Source: DATBGO01 sp050011895
Lineage (GTDB): Bacteria; Actinomycetota; Actinomycetes; Streptosporangiales; Streptosporangiaceae
NCBI GenBank assembly: GCA_050011895.1
Contig: JBEKIF010000017.1
Span: forward strand, 1 to 64,000
Direction of reading: 5' to 3'
Length of the DNA stretch: 64,000 nt
The notes beneath the pieces are model-generated. The model worked only from the letters and a program-made list of their open reading frames with translations. It did not search any database and was not told the DNA's origin. The translations under genes and the position numbers were made by a program. Shown one piece after another: positions 26,648 through 34,665 of this stretch (the stretch's first letter is position 1; the number at the start of each line of letters is the position of its first letter).

Positions 26648-27310
26648 ATGGAACCGGCATCAGGTCAGCGGAAGGCGGCTTTTGTCCTGGTAGTACTTGT
26701 ACTGGCCGGTCTCGGTGCCTACCTCTTCGTACCGTCAGCTTTCGGCGCGTTCCGCCGCGGCTCGGCTAATCCGTCACGTTCCCCTTCATCCAGTGCCGGA
26801 CGGCCGGCCAGCTCGCCATCGGCCATCGCTCCGGTGACCGCGACCCCGGTGCCGACGGCGACCAGCGCCCCGACCGGATCGGCTGCGCCTGACATCTACC
26901 AGTGGCTGCCGTTCACCGCGTCGGGGCTTGCCGCAGCAGCGGGCGCGGCCACGGCGTTCGGTGACGACTACGGAACGTACTCCTACAGCGAGAACGCGGC
27001 GGCGTACGTCGGCAAGATGCGGAATCTGATCACGCCGGCACTGTCCGACGTGCTCGCCCGTGGCTACGCGGCGCTGGGCGTCGCGAGCCTGCGGACCAGC
27101 GAGAAGCAGGTTGCCACGGGCTCTGCGAGCATAAGCTCGCTGCGAGCCTTCGGCGCGTCAAGCCTGACCTTCGTGGTGACGATCGGTCAGCAGATTACCG
27201 ATACCCAGGGCGGGAGCAGGGCCAGCGAGCCCTATGCGGTGACCGTGACCGGCGGCGGAAGCAGCTGGCAGGTGAGCGATATCGAGCTCGCTGCTGCCGG
27301 GAACCCATGA
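26648..27310 (+). CDS. Second single-pass VirB8/TcpC-like accessory protein
   Basis: 220 aa. A membrane helix close to the N-terminus (AAFVLVVLVLAGLGAYLFV, about residues 10-28) is followed by a Ser/Pro/Thr-rich spacer and a compact extracytoplasmic domain (about 80-218) with the NTF2-like pattern: helical start TASGLAAAAGAATAFGDDYG, then strands SLTFVVTIGQQITD and PYAVTVTGGGSSWQVSDIEL. Its place between the VirB6-like and hydrolase genes suggests it is a structural part of the apparatus. Homology to VirB8/TcpC is inferred from topology and the final WQVSDIE strand only. Its stop overlaps the start of the next gene by 4 nt, so the pair is translationally coupled. Confidence 0.7.
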   Translation: MEPASGQRKAAFVLVVLVLAGLGAYLFVPSAFGAFRRGSANPSRSPSSSAGRPASSPSAIAPVTATPVPTATSAPTGSAAPDIYQWLPFTASGLAAAAGAATAFGDDYGTYSYSENAAAYVGKMRNLITPALSDVLARGYAALGVASLRTSEKQVATGSASISSLRAFGASSLTFVVTIGQQITDTQGGSRASEPYAVTVTGGGSSWQVSDIELAAAGNP

Positions 27311-28428
27311 CGTGGCAGCCGGGCCAGGGCGGCCCTGCCCGCGCGATTGGGCTCGCCATCGCGGCTGCGGCCGTCCTGGTGGTACTCGGGCTTATTACCG
27401 CTCCGATGCTCGTGTTCGGCGGCAGCAGCCTGTTCGCCGAATCGAACAGCGCCTGCGCGGCCGCTCAGGCCGGATCGGCGGGACAGCCGGCCGCGAGCAC
27501 GGCGGCGCATGGCTCGATTCCCGCCAACTATCTCGCCCTGTTCCAGGCGACAGGAAAGAAGTACGGAGTCCCCTGGGTCGTCCTGGCCGGCATCGGCAAG
27601 GTGGAGAGTGACGACGGCAGGACCACTCTGCCCGGCGTGCGGAGCGGCTCCAACGCATTCGGCGCGGCAGGCCCCATGCAGATCGGCATCGGCGGCGCCG
27701 CAGGCAACACCTGGGGCGGCGCGCCGGTCCACCCGGCCAGTGAGCAGGTCAGCGGGGTCGCTACCGATGCGGACGGAGATGGGATCGCGAGCGTCTATGA
27801 CCCGGCTGACGCGATCGCGGGCGCGGCGAAGTACCTGCTCGAACATGGGGTCGTCGACAACGTCTCGGGCGCGATTTTCGCCTACAACCACCTCGAGGCG
27901 TACGTTCAGGCGGTACTGCAGTGGGCCAGGCTGTACGCCAGCGGAGGTTACTCAGTCAGCCAGGTCACCGCGGACAGCGCCCCAAGCTGCCTGCCGGGGG
28001 TCGGCTCGGCGCCTAACAACGCGGTCAGCACGGCCATCGCGTTCGCCGAGGCGCAGCTCGGCAAGCCGTATCAGTGGGGCGGCACAGGCCCGGACGCGTT
28101 CGACTGCTCGGGCCTGGTCATGGAGGCCTACCGGGCCGCCGGCATCAGCATCCCGCGGACGTCACAGCAGCAATGGCTGTGGGGGCCGCAGGTCCCGGCC
28201 AATCAGGTCCAGCCCGGGGATCTTGCCTTCTTCGCAGGCTCGGATGGCACCGTCACCTCGCCCGGTCATGTCGCCCTGGTCATCGGCGGCGGGATGATGA
28301 TCGAGGCGTATGCCACCGGCTTCCCGATCCGCATCGCGCCTTATGCGGGACGCGGCGCTGTCGGCTTCACCCGGCCGTGGGCACACCGCGGCGTAGTACT
28401 CGCCGCCGGCCAGCAGCCTGGTCTCTGA
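27307..28428 (+). CDS. Bifunctional cell-wall hydrolase: SLT-like transglycosylase plus NlpC/P60 peptidase
   Basis: 373 aa. An N-terminal membrane anchor or signal (RAIGLAIAAAAVLVVLGLITAPML) precedes a soluble lytic transglycosylase-like domain (YGVPWVVLAGIGKVESDDG, catalytic Glu near residue 100; DPADAIAGAAKYLLEHG; AIFAYNHLEAYVQAVL). A C-terminal NlpC/P60 domain follows: AEAQLGKPYQWGGTGPDAFD, then CSGLVMEAYRAAG (catalytic Cys near 266) and SPGHVALVIGGGMMIEA (His near 320). Together these cut glycan strands and stem peptides, as TcpG/VirB1-type enzymes do to let a secretion channel cross peptidoglycan. It closes the T4SS-like operon; ATG overlaps the previous stop (ATGA). Confidence 0.92.
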   Translation: MTWQPGQGGPARAIGLAIAAAAVLVVLGLITAPMLVFGGSSLFAESNSACAAAQAGSAGQPAASTAAHGSIPANYLALFQATGKKYGVPWVVLAGIGKVESDDGRTTLPGVRSGSNAFGAAGPMQIGIGGAAGNTWGGAPVHPASEQVSGVATDADGDGIASVYDPADAIAGAAKYLLEHGVVDNVSGAIFAYNHLEAYVQAVLQWARLYASGGYSVSQVTADSAPSCLPGVGSAPNNAVSTAIAFAEAQLGKPYQWGGTGPDAFDCSGLVMEAYRAAGISIPRTSQQQWLWGPQVPANQVQPGDLAFFAGSDGTVTSPGHVALVIGGGMMIEAYATGFPIRIAPYAGRGAVGFTRPWAHRGVVLAAGQQPGL

Positions 28429-28451
28429 CCGGTCCGTCCTGGCCGGACCGG
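28429..28451 (+). terminator. Hairpin directly after the T4SS-like operon
   Basis: CCGGTCCG (28429-28436) and CGGACCGG (28444-28451) form an 8-bp stem with a 7-nt loop, starting immediately after the hydrolase stop codon. There is no T-tract, so termination strength is uncertain. Confidence 0.45.
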
Positions 28452-28704
28452 CTCGGACGCCAGGCGCAGGCGACACGAGCGATTCGGCGACCCGTGGTGG
28501 CCGCCTGCCGGAGTGCGACCTGACCGGCAGGCTTCGGCGAGCCGCCCAGGGCCGCGCTCGCCGGCGCATTCCCGGGCCGCCCCGATGCGCCGCAACGTGC
28601 CTGCCGGTATACCTGATCCTGCCGCCGGTCTCGCGAGCACCCGCTGACCACGGTGAGCGCATTTCCGGCGGCCTGTGGTAAGCGGACCGGACCCGGGAGG
28701 CCAG

Positions 28705-29868
28705 ATGGACTTCGAGCTCTCTGCCGAACAGCGGCTGCTGCGGGACACCCTGCGGGCCTTCGTGGATGAGCAGATCAGGCCGGTGGCCAGGGAGTGGGAG
28801 GCGGCGGGCAGGTACCCCGAAGAACTCGTCACAACGATGCGGCAGATGGGGCTGTTCGGGCTGACGGTGCCCGAGGAGTATGGCGGCCTGGCGGCCGACA
28901 TGGTCTCGCTCGCGCTGGTCTTCGAGGAGATCTCCCGCGGCTGGATGGGCGTGGCGGGCATCCTCGGCAGCCACACCCTGTCCTGCTGGATGATCGCCAG
29001 ATACGGGACGCAGCAGCAGAAACGCGCCCATCTTCCGGCGCTCGCGACCGGGGAACGGCGGACCGGGATCGCGCTTACCGAGCCCGGCGCCGGCAGCGAC
29101 TTGCAGGGCATCCAGACCACCGCGCGCAAGGACGGCGATAGCTACGTGGTGAACGGGCGGAAGACGTGGATCACCAACGCTCGTCATGCCGACCCGCTGC
29201 CGGTCCTGGTGAAGACCGACCCGGCCGCGGAGCCAGCGCACGCGGGCATGTCGGTGCTGCTGGTCGATGCGGGCACGCCAGGTTTCGAAGTGGTACGTGA
29301 CCTGCCGAAACTCGGCTATCAAGGGCCGGAGACCTGCGAGCTCGTGCTTGACGAGGCCCGGGTGCCAGCGGCGAACCTGCTCGGCGGCACCGCGGGCCGG
29401 GGCCTGCAGCAGGTGCTTGCCGCGCTCGAGACCGGCCGGATCAACGTGGCCGCCCGCGGCGTTGGCGTGGCGCAGGAGGCCTACGATCAGGCGCTGCGTT
29501 ATGCGGGGGAGCGGGAGGCGTTCGGCCAGAAGATCTCAGGATTCCAGGCGGTCCAGCTCAAGCTGGCGGACATGGCGATGAAGGTGCAGGCCGCACGGCT
29601 GCTTGTGTACTGGGCCGCCGCCAGAGCAGACGCGGGGGAGCGCACGGACCTGGAGTCGGGCATGGCCAAGGTCTATGCCTCGGAGGCGGCACTGGAGTGC
29701 GCGGTGACGGCCATGCAGGTGCACGGCGGCTATGGCTACTCGCGCGAGTTCACCGTCGAGCGCCTCTACCGCGATGCGCCCCTGATGGTGATCGGCGAGG
29801 GAACCAACGACATTCTGCGGACGGTGATCGCCAGGGCGCTGGTCAGCGGCCGCGGTTCCATTGGCTGA
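28705..29868 (+). CDS. Acyl-CoA dehydrogenase family protein
   Basis: About 387 aa. All three acyl-CoA dehydrogenase domains are present: N-terminal helical (FELSAEQRLLRDTLRAFVDE), middle beta barrel with the FAD/substrate motif TGIALTEPGAGSDLQGIQTT and VVNGRKTWITNA, and C-terminal helical with EREAFGQKISGFQAVQLKLA, QVHGGYGYSREFTVERLYRD and IGEGTNDILRTVIAR. It should oxidise an acyl-CoA to the 2,3-enoyl-CoA with FAD; chain specificity cannot be read. The glutamate in VIGEGTNDI is the usual catalytic-base region. ATG 28705 has GGGAGG 4 nt upstream, better than the in-frame start at 28675. Its 3' end overlaps the convergent cyanophycin synthetase by 26 nt. Confidence 0.95.
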   Translation: MDFELSAEQRLLRDTLRAFVDEQIRPVAREWEAAGRYPEELVTTMRQMGLFGLTVPEEYGGLAADMVSLALVFEEISRGWMGVAGILGSHTLSCWMIARYGTQQQKRAHLPALATGERRTGIALTEPGAGSDLQGIQTTARKDGDSYVVNGRKTWITNARHADPLPVLVKTDPAAEPAHAGMSVLLVDAGTPGFEVVRDLPKLGYQGPETCELVLDEARVPAANLLGGTAGRGLQQVLAALETGRINVAARGVGVAQEAYDQALRYAGEREAFGQKISGFQAVQLKLADMAMKVQAARLLVYWAAARADAGERTDLESGMAKVYASEAALECAVTAMQVHGGYGYSREFTVERLYRDAPLMVIGEGTNDILRTVIARALVSGRGSIG

Positions 29869-32665
29869 GCCAGCCCGGCTGCCATAGCGGCGCGGTTGCC
29901 GTGAGGTCGGCGGCGTCGGCCAGGTCCGCCGGGCTGGCCAGGTCGGCGGCGCCTGGCGTGCCGGTCTCGGCGGGGTCGCCAACGGTCAGCAGCCCGGCGG
30001 GCCATGGCTCCGCGCCGACGGCGGCGAGTGCCTTGCGGGCCATCCCGAATGTCTCGTGCAGGAACAGGACCGGGTGCCCGCAGGCCATTCGCACCGCCGC
30101 GCGCAATGCGGCTTCAGGCCCGTCAGCGGCAACGCAGTGAATATCGGGCCGGGCCCGGCGCAGCGCGGCCGTGATCAGGTCCGTCATCTCGCCAGGCTTA
30201 CGGCCGCGTTTGTCATGATCCTCGTAGACCACCACGTCGCCGAACCAGGCTGCTACTGCCGCCGCGGTGGCAGCGACCAGGTCATCGCGGCGATCGCCGG
30301 GCAGCGTGAGCGCTGCGGCCGGCTGGCCGCCCCACACATTGCTGACCATCCGTCCCGTTGCGTCAAGCGCCGCCGCGTTGTGCCCGTAGTCCACGATCAC
30401 CGGGCTGCCGGCGGCGAGGTACAGGTTGGCCCGGCCCGGATTGACCTCGCCAGGGGAGAAGGCGGCGAGGGCGTGCCTGATGTCCTTAGCGCTGATTCCG
30501 AGAGCCCGGCAGGCCGCCACCGCCGCCAGGGCGTTCGCCACCACATGCGGCGCCCGCCCGCCGAAGGCGCCGGGCAGTTCGGCGACGCCGAGCAGGACCC
30601 GGCGCTTGGTGCCCTCGATCTCGGTCAGCTGGCCGTCGGTTACCTCGTAGCTGACACCGCCGCGGAGGCGGTGCCGCTCGGCCAACTGGTTGCCTGGCAC
30701 CAGGCTGAAGTACCTGATATCGGGTGCGCGCCGCCGCACCGCGGGACGCTCGGCCAGCGCCGCCGTGGCCGGATCGTCGGCGTTGAGTACCACCGTCCCG
30801 CCATCGCGGATCTCCTCGGCAACCAGGGCCTTGACGCCGGCGAGTTCGTCAAGATCGTCGATCCCGTCGGAGCCAAGATGGTCCGCGGTGATGTTAGTAA
30901 TCACAGCTACATCGGCCTTGTCATAGCCGAGGCCGCCCCGGATGATGCCGCCGCGAGCCGTCTCGAGGACCGCGGCCTCGATGCTGGTGTCGTCGAGCAC
31001 CATCTCGGCCGACCGCGGCCCGGACGCGTCCGCCTGGTAGACCGGCCGCCCGCCCGAGTACACCCCGTCGGTCGTGGACATGCCCACCCGCAGGCCAGCC
31101 TGGCGCAGGATGTGGCCGATCATGCGGACCGTGGTGGTCTTCCCGTTGGTGCCGGTGACGGCGACGACGGGAACCCTGGACTGAGCGCCCGGCGGATACA
31201 GACGGTCGATCACCGCGCCCGCCACGTCCCTGGCCGTGCCCTCGGTCGGCGACAGGTGCATCCGCAGCCCCGGGCAGGCGTTGAGCTCGATCACCGCGCC
31301 CGGTCCTGACCGGCCGTGCTCGTGCTGGCCGTGCTGGCCGTCAGGATCGTGGATGGGCGCCGAGATGTCGGCCAGCCGCACGTCGATGCCGCAGATGTCG
31401 AGCCCGGCCGCGGCCGCCGCCCGGCAGCACATCTCGGCGACCTCGTGGTGGACCAGATCGGTAACGTCCCGGCTGGTTCCGCCGGTGGACAGGTTGGCGT
31501 TCTTGCGCAGCGTGACAACCTCGCCGCTGGCCGGCACCGATCCTTCGTCCAGCCCCTGTCCGGCCAGGTGGCTGATGGCCGCGGCGTCCAGGGTGATCCT
31601 GGTGAGCTCGCGCGCATGGCCGTGGCCGCGCCGCGGGTCGGCATTGGCCAGCGCGACAAGCTGGCCGATGTGCTGCGTGCCATCGCCGGTCACTGCGGCT
31701 GGCCGCAGCTCCGCGGCGGCGACGACCCGGCCGTCGACCACCAGGACCCGGTAATCATTGCCGGGGATGTATGTTTCCACGATGACCCCCGCCCCTGCGG
31801 AGCTCGCCTGCGCGTACGCGTCGGCAGCCTGCCGCGCGGTGGTCACGCTCACCGTCACGCCGCCGCCGTGGTTGCCGCTGCGCGGCTTGATAACGACGCG
31901 GCCGCCGAGGAACTCAACGGCGTCGGCAGCGTCCGCCGGGCTGGAAGCGACCACTCCGTCGGGGACCGGGATCCCGGCGCTGGCCAGCAACTGCTTGGTC
32001 AGCACCTTGTCGGAGGCGATGTCCACGCCGACGGCAGAGGTCTGCTCGGTCAGCGCCGCGCAGACCAGGCGGCGATAGCACCCGTAGCCCAGGCGCAGCA
32101 TGCTCAGGTTGCCGATGCGGCGAACCGGGATCCCGCGGCCGCGGGCGGCGGCTGCGATGGCCGCGGTGCTCACGCCGAGGCGCTCTCGCTCCGCCAGCCG
32201 GGAAATGCCCGCGAGGTCGGCATCGACCGCAGGCTCCCGTTTCTCAAGAATTTCATGGACGGCGCGGATAGCGGTCTGCAGCAACAATGCGGCCACGCCC
32301 GAATCCGCGGGCTCGTCCTGCGGGCACTCCATCATGACGTCGTAGCGGCCCTCGGCGCCCGCCCACATGGTGCGCCCCAGCTGCACGTCCCGGCCGGCCA
32401 GCCGGGACAGTTCGAGCGCAACGTGCTCGGTGACATGGCCGAAGTAGGTGCCCCGGTCCATGGCTTCGGTGAACCCGCCGGGCCGGCCCGCCGCGCAATG
32501 GTGGCAGCCAAGCCCCGGCAGTGCCGCGGTGAGCCGGGCGGCGAAGCCCGGATAGCCGGTCGTCTCCCGGCAGGTCAGCTCGTCGAGCTCGAGCCGCGCC
32601 ACGCTGACCGGCTTAGTGGTGTAGACGTTCGGGCCGCTGAGGTGGCGCACGTCTATCAGCCGCAC
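29843..32665 (-). CDS. cphA: Cyanophycin synthetase
   Basis: About 940 aa. CphA polymerises aspartate and arginine into cyanophycin, a nitrogen-storage polymer, using two ATP-dependent centres. The N-terminal domain (IDVRHLSGPNVYTTKPV, MDRGTYFGHVTEHVALEL) is followed by an ATP-grasp domain (about 210-470: SDKVLTKQLLASAGIPVPDG, VVIKPRSGNHGGGVTVSV, VVTLRKNANLSTGGTSRDVT, EMCCRAAAAAGLDICGIDV). A Mur-ligase domain follows with P-loop VTGTNGKTTTVRMIG (about 503), ETARGGIIRGGLGYDKADV, and ITADHLGSDGI. The frame extends upstream to 32845, but GTG 32665 has AAGGAG 5 nt upstream. The final 60 residues are an alanine/aspartate-rich tail not expected in the family. It lies 40 nt after cphB on the same strand. 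Confidence 0.95.
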   Translation of the reverse strand: MRLIDVRHLSGPNVYTTKPVSVARLELDELTCRETTGYPGFAARLTAALPGLGCHHCAAGRPGGFTEAMDRGTYFGHVTEHVALELSRLAGRDVQLGRTMWAGAEGRYDVMMECPQDEPADSGVAALLLQTAIRAVHEILEKREPAVDADLAGISRLAERERLGVSTAAIAAAARGRGIPVRRIGNLSMLRLGYGCYRRLVCAALTEQTSAVGVDIASDKVLTKQLLASAGIPVPDGVVASSPADAADAVEFLGGRVVIKPRSGNHGGGVTVSVTTARQAADAYAQASSAGAGVIVETYIPGNDYRVLVVDGRVVAAAELRPAAVTGDGTQHIGQLVALANADPRRGHGHARELTRITLDAAAISHLAGQGLDEGSVPASGEVVTLRKNANLSTGGTSRDVTDLVHHEVAEMCCRAAAAAGLDICGIDVRLADISAPIHDPDGQHGQHEHGRSGPGAVIELNACPGLRMHLSPTEGTARDVAGAVIDRLYPPGAQSRVPVVAVTGTNGKTTTVRMIGHILRQAGLRVGMSTTDGVYSGGRPVYQADASGPRSAEMVLDDTSIEAAVLETARGGIIRGGLGYDKADVAVITNITADHLGSDGIDDLDELAGVKALVAEEIRDGGTVVLNADDPATAALAERPAVRRRAPDIRYFSLVPGNQLAERHRLRGGVSYEVTDGQLTEIEGTKRRVLLGVAELPGAFGGRAPHVVANALAAVAACRALGISAKDIRHALAAFSPGEVNPGRANLYLAAGSPVIVDYGHNAAALDATGRMVSNVWGGQPAAALTLPGDRRDDLVAATAAAVAAWFGDVVVYEDHDKRGRKPGEMTDLITAALRRARPDIHCVAADGPEAALRAAVRMACGHPVLFLHETFGMARKALAAVGAEPWPAGLLTVGDPAETGTPGAADLASPADLADAADLTATAPLWQPGWLSQWNRGR

Positions 32666-32705
32666 ATCTGCTCCTTGGACTGCTGGTCGTTGCTCGCGTA
32701 ACCGC

Positions 32706-33542
32706 TCAGTACCGGTCGTGCGCGGGCCCGATGGCCGGCGTGCGCCCGGCGATGTCGAAGACGCATCCGGCGGGCAGCAGGTGCAGGCGCACGTCGAACA
32801 GCGTGATGGGATCGCAGTCGCCCGCGGGGTGGACAACGGTGGCATGTTCCGCGTCGGCGACGGTGGCCACCCCGCTGCCGAGCACCTGGAAGCTGTTTCC
32901 CTCGACCAGGATCGCGGTGTTCTCGTCGATCCCGACGCCCAGCTGGTCCGGGTCGGTCGCGACGGCGCTGAGCAGCCTGGGCAGCCGGCCGCGCTCGCCG
33001 AAGTGCATGTCGATGAGCACCTTTGGCGCGAGCCCGAGGCCGGGACCGGTCCGCACCGCGGCGGCCGATACCTCCGGGCCTTCGCCGCCCAGGATCATCG
33101 CGGCGCCCATGGCGGTGGCGCCGGCGCTGGTTCCTGCGACGACCAGGCCGGTGCCGAGCCGCTCGAGCATGATGTCGTTGGTCCTGGAGCCGACCAGGGT
33201 CCGGAGCCGTGATTGGTCGCCCCCGCAGACGAACACCCCGGTCGCGTCGGTGAGCATCAGCGCAGCGCTGTCGCTGTCCGCGTCCGCGCGGCCGCGCAGC
33301 CGCAGCTCCTTGGCCCGGTCCACGCCGAGCTTGCGGAACACCCGCTCGTAGTCGGCATGCACCTGCTCGGGTATCCCGGTGGCGGCCGTGACGAGGACGA
33401 TCCGCGCCTCGTCGCCGCCGCTGAGCTCGACGAACCGCTCCAGCAGCCCCGCGCCGCAGCACCGGTCTTCGGCGCCGCCGATGATCAGCAGGGAGCCGGA
33501 AGCCCCCTGGCTGCCTAGATCACCGCGCCGCTCCGCACGCAC
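32706..33542 (-). CDS. cphB: Cyanophycinase
   Basis: 278 aa. CphB is an S51-family serine peptidase that splits cyanophycin into beta-Asp-Arg dipeptides. Visible are LLIIGGAEDR near the N-terminus, FVCGGDQSRL, the nucleophile elbow VAGTSAGATAMG (Ser139), DMHFGERGRLPRLLSAV and GVGIDENTAILVEG, all typical of cyanophycinase. It lies immediately upstream of cphA, the classic cphB-cphA order. Its GTG start at 33542 lies 28 nt inside the end of the ANTAR gene in another frame, so the two are probably translationally coupled. Having both genes implies the cell can make and mobilise the polymer. Confidence 0.95.
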   Translation of the reverse strand: MRAERRGDLGSQGASGSLLIIGGAEDRCCGAGLLERFVELSGGDEARIVLVTAATGIPEQVHADYERVFRKLGVDRAKELRLRGRADADSDSAALMLTDATGVFVCGGDQSRLRTLVGSRTNDIMLERLGTGLVVAGTSAGATAMGAAMILGGEGPEVSAAAVRTGPGLGLAPKVLIDMHFGERGRLPRLLSAVATDPDQLGVGIDENTAILVEGNSFQVLGSGVATVADAEHATVVHPAGDCDPITLFDVRLHLLPAGCVFDIAGRTPAIGPAHDRY

Positions 33543-34234
33543 GACGGATTGTTACCCATAGTAGCCATCTGTAAATCAGCTGTAGCCGGGCGGCCTCTGA
33601 GACCGGCAGGTCCGGTGCCTCGGGCGGATTGCGGGTCCTGCTCTGCCCCGGGGCCGGTGATCCGGCGCTGCCTGCCGCCGTGCCGCTGTCCCGAGCGCTG
33701 CCTGGCTAGCTCTTCGGGCAGCTGGAGCAACGGGTTTGACGCGCTGGCCACTACGTCGGCTGCGATGTCGCTGACCCGCCGGCCGCGGCTGCGGGCAGCG
33801 GACCTCATCTGCTCGAAGGCCTGCCTGGGCCGGATCCGGTGGCGTTCGGCCAGCACGCCGATGGCCTGCTCGACGCGAATCCGAGCGGTCAGGGCGTGCT
33901 GCAGCTGGCCGACGGTGGCCCTGAGCCGCCGCGCCTCATCCGCGGCCGACTCGCCGTCACGATTTCCGCCCTGGAGCTCACCGTCCGCGTCCTTCCCGTC
34001 CTGCTCTGGCGCGGCGGCCTCGTCACCGACAAACTCGGCGGCGAGCAGGTCGGCCAGCACCATAGCGCAGGTCAGGTCAGGTAGGTCCTCAGCGCCCACC
34101 CGCCATCCGTCCGCGGTCCGGCGCAACACTGCGTCCTCCGGCGACGCCGGGACACCGGGCACGTCGGCCTCGCCGGACGCCTGTTGCGCGGATGGCGCCG
34201 TCTTGGTTGCCGTTTGGCTGTCATCGCGAGACAT
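33515..34234 (-). CDS. ANTAR-domain RNA-binding antiterminator
   Basis: 239 aa. Residues about 105-165 (LRATVGQLQHALTARIRVEQ, AIGVLAERHRIRPRQAFEQM, RSAARSRGRRVSDIAADVV) are an ANTAR domain, the three-helix RNA-binding fold that stabilises paired hexaloop hairpins and prevents transcription termination. ANTAR proteins often carry receiver, GAF or PAS sensor domains. Here the N-terminal 100 residues form only a short module (VLRRTADGWRVGAEDLPDLTCAMVLADLL) that I cannot assign, and the C-terminus is disordered and basic. Its ATG overlaps the glutaredoxin stop (TGATG), and its 3' end overlaps cphB. It is therefore placed to control cyanophycin metabolism, but this is inferred from operon structure only. 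Confidence 0.88.
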   Translation of the reverse strand: MSRDDSQTATKTAPSAQQASGEADVPGVPASPEDAVLRRTADGWRVGAEDLPDLTCAMVLADLLAAEFVGDEAAAPEQDGKDADGELQGGNRDGESAADEARRLRATVGQLQHALTARIRVEQAIGVLAERHRIRPRQAFEQMRSAARSRGRRVSDIAADVVASASNPLLQLPEELARQRSGQRHGGRQRRITGPGAEQDPQSARGTGPAGLRGRPATADLQMATMGNNPSCVRSGAVI

Positions 34235-34488
34235 CAGTGGGCGGCTAGCTCCCTCAGGTGTTCCCTTACCGTGGCAGCCGACGGATTGGTCAGCGCGCTG
34301 CCGTCAGGGAATAGGACGGTAGGAACGGTCTGGAATCCGCCGTTGACGGTCATAACGTACTCGGCAGCAGCGGGGTCAGCCTCGATGTCGACCTCAGTGA
34401 CCTCGATTCCTTCCCGGGCCAGCTGGCTCTTCAGCCGCCTGCAGAACGCGCACCACCGCGTGGTGTACATGATCAGCGGCTCCGCCAT
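34234..34488 (-). CDS. Glutaredoxin-family (mycoredoxin-like) protein
   Basis: 84 aa, the size of actinobacterial mycoredoxins, which reduce mycothiol mixed disulfides. The redox motif is WCAFC (MYTTRWCAFCRRLKSQL), where mycoredoxin-1 usually has CGYC. VPTVLFPDG carries the cis-proline and DGSALTNPSAA the thiol-binding region. In M. tuberculosis Rv3198A lies beside uvrD2, and here the gene is divergent from uvrD2 with about 175 bp between. It heads a four-gene minus-strand run with the ANTAR, cphB and cphA genes, so redox state and cyanophycin may be linked. The CAFC variant could change specificity. Confidence 0.93.
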   Translation of the reverse strand: MAEPLIMYTTRWCAFCRRLKSQLAREGIEVTEVDIEADPAAAEYVMTVNGGFQTVPTVLFPDGSALTNPSAATVREHLRELAAH

Positions 34489-34665
34489 CTGCCGTCAACT
34501 CCCTTCGCAGCATTATTGCCGATGAGTAGTAACGCGCAACGGGGCCGCCAGCTTCCCGATGGCCAGTGCCGCCGGTCGGCGCCGCGCGTCTGGCCCCGGT
34601 GCCGCGTGCTGGCGCCGCGCGTCGGTGCCATGGGGGAGGATGGCGGCGGAACAGGAGGTGCGCCG

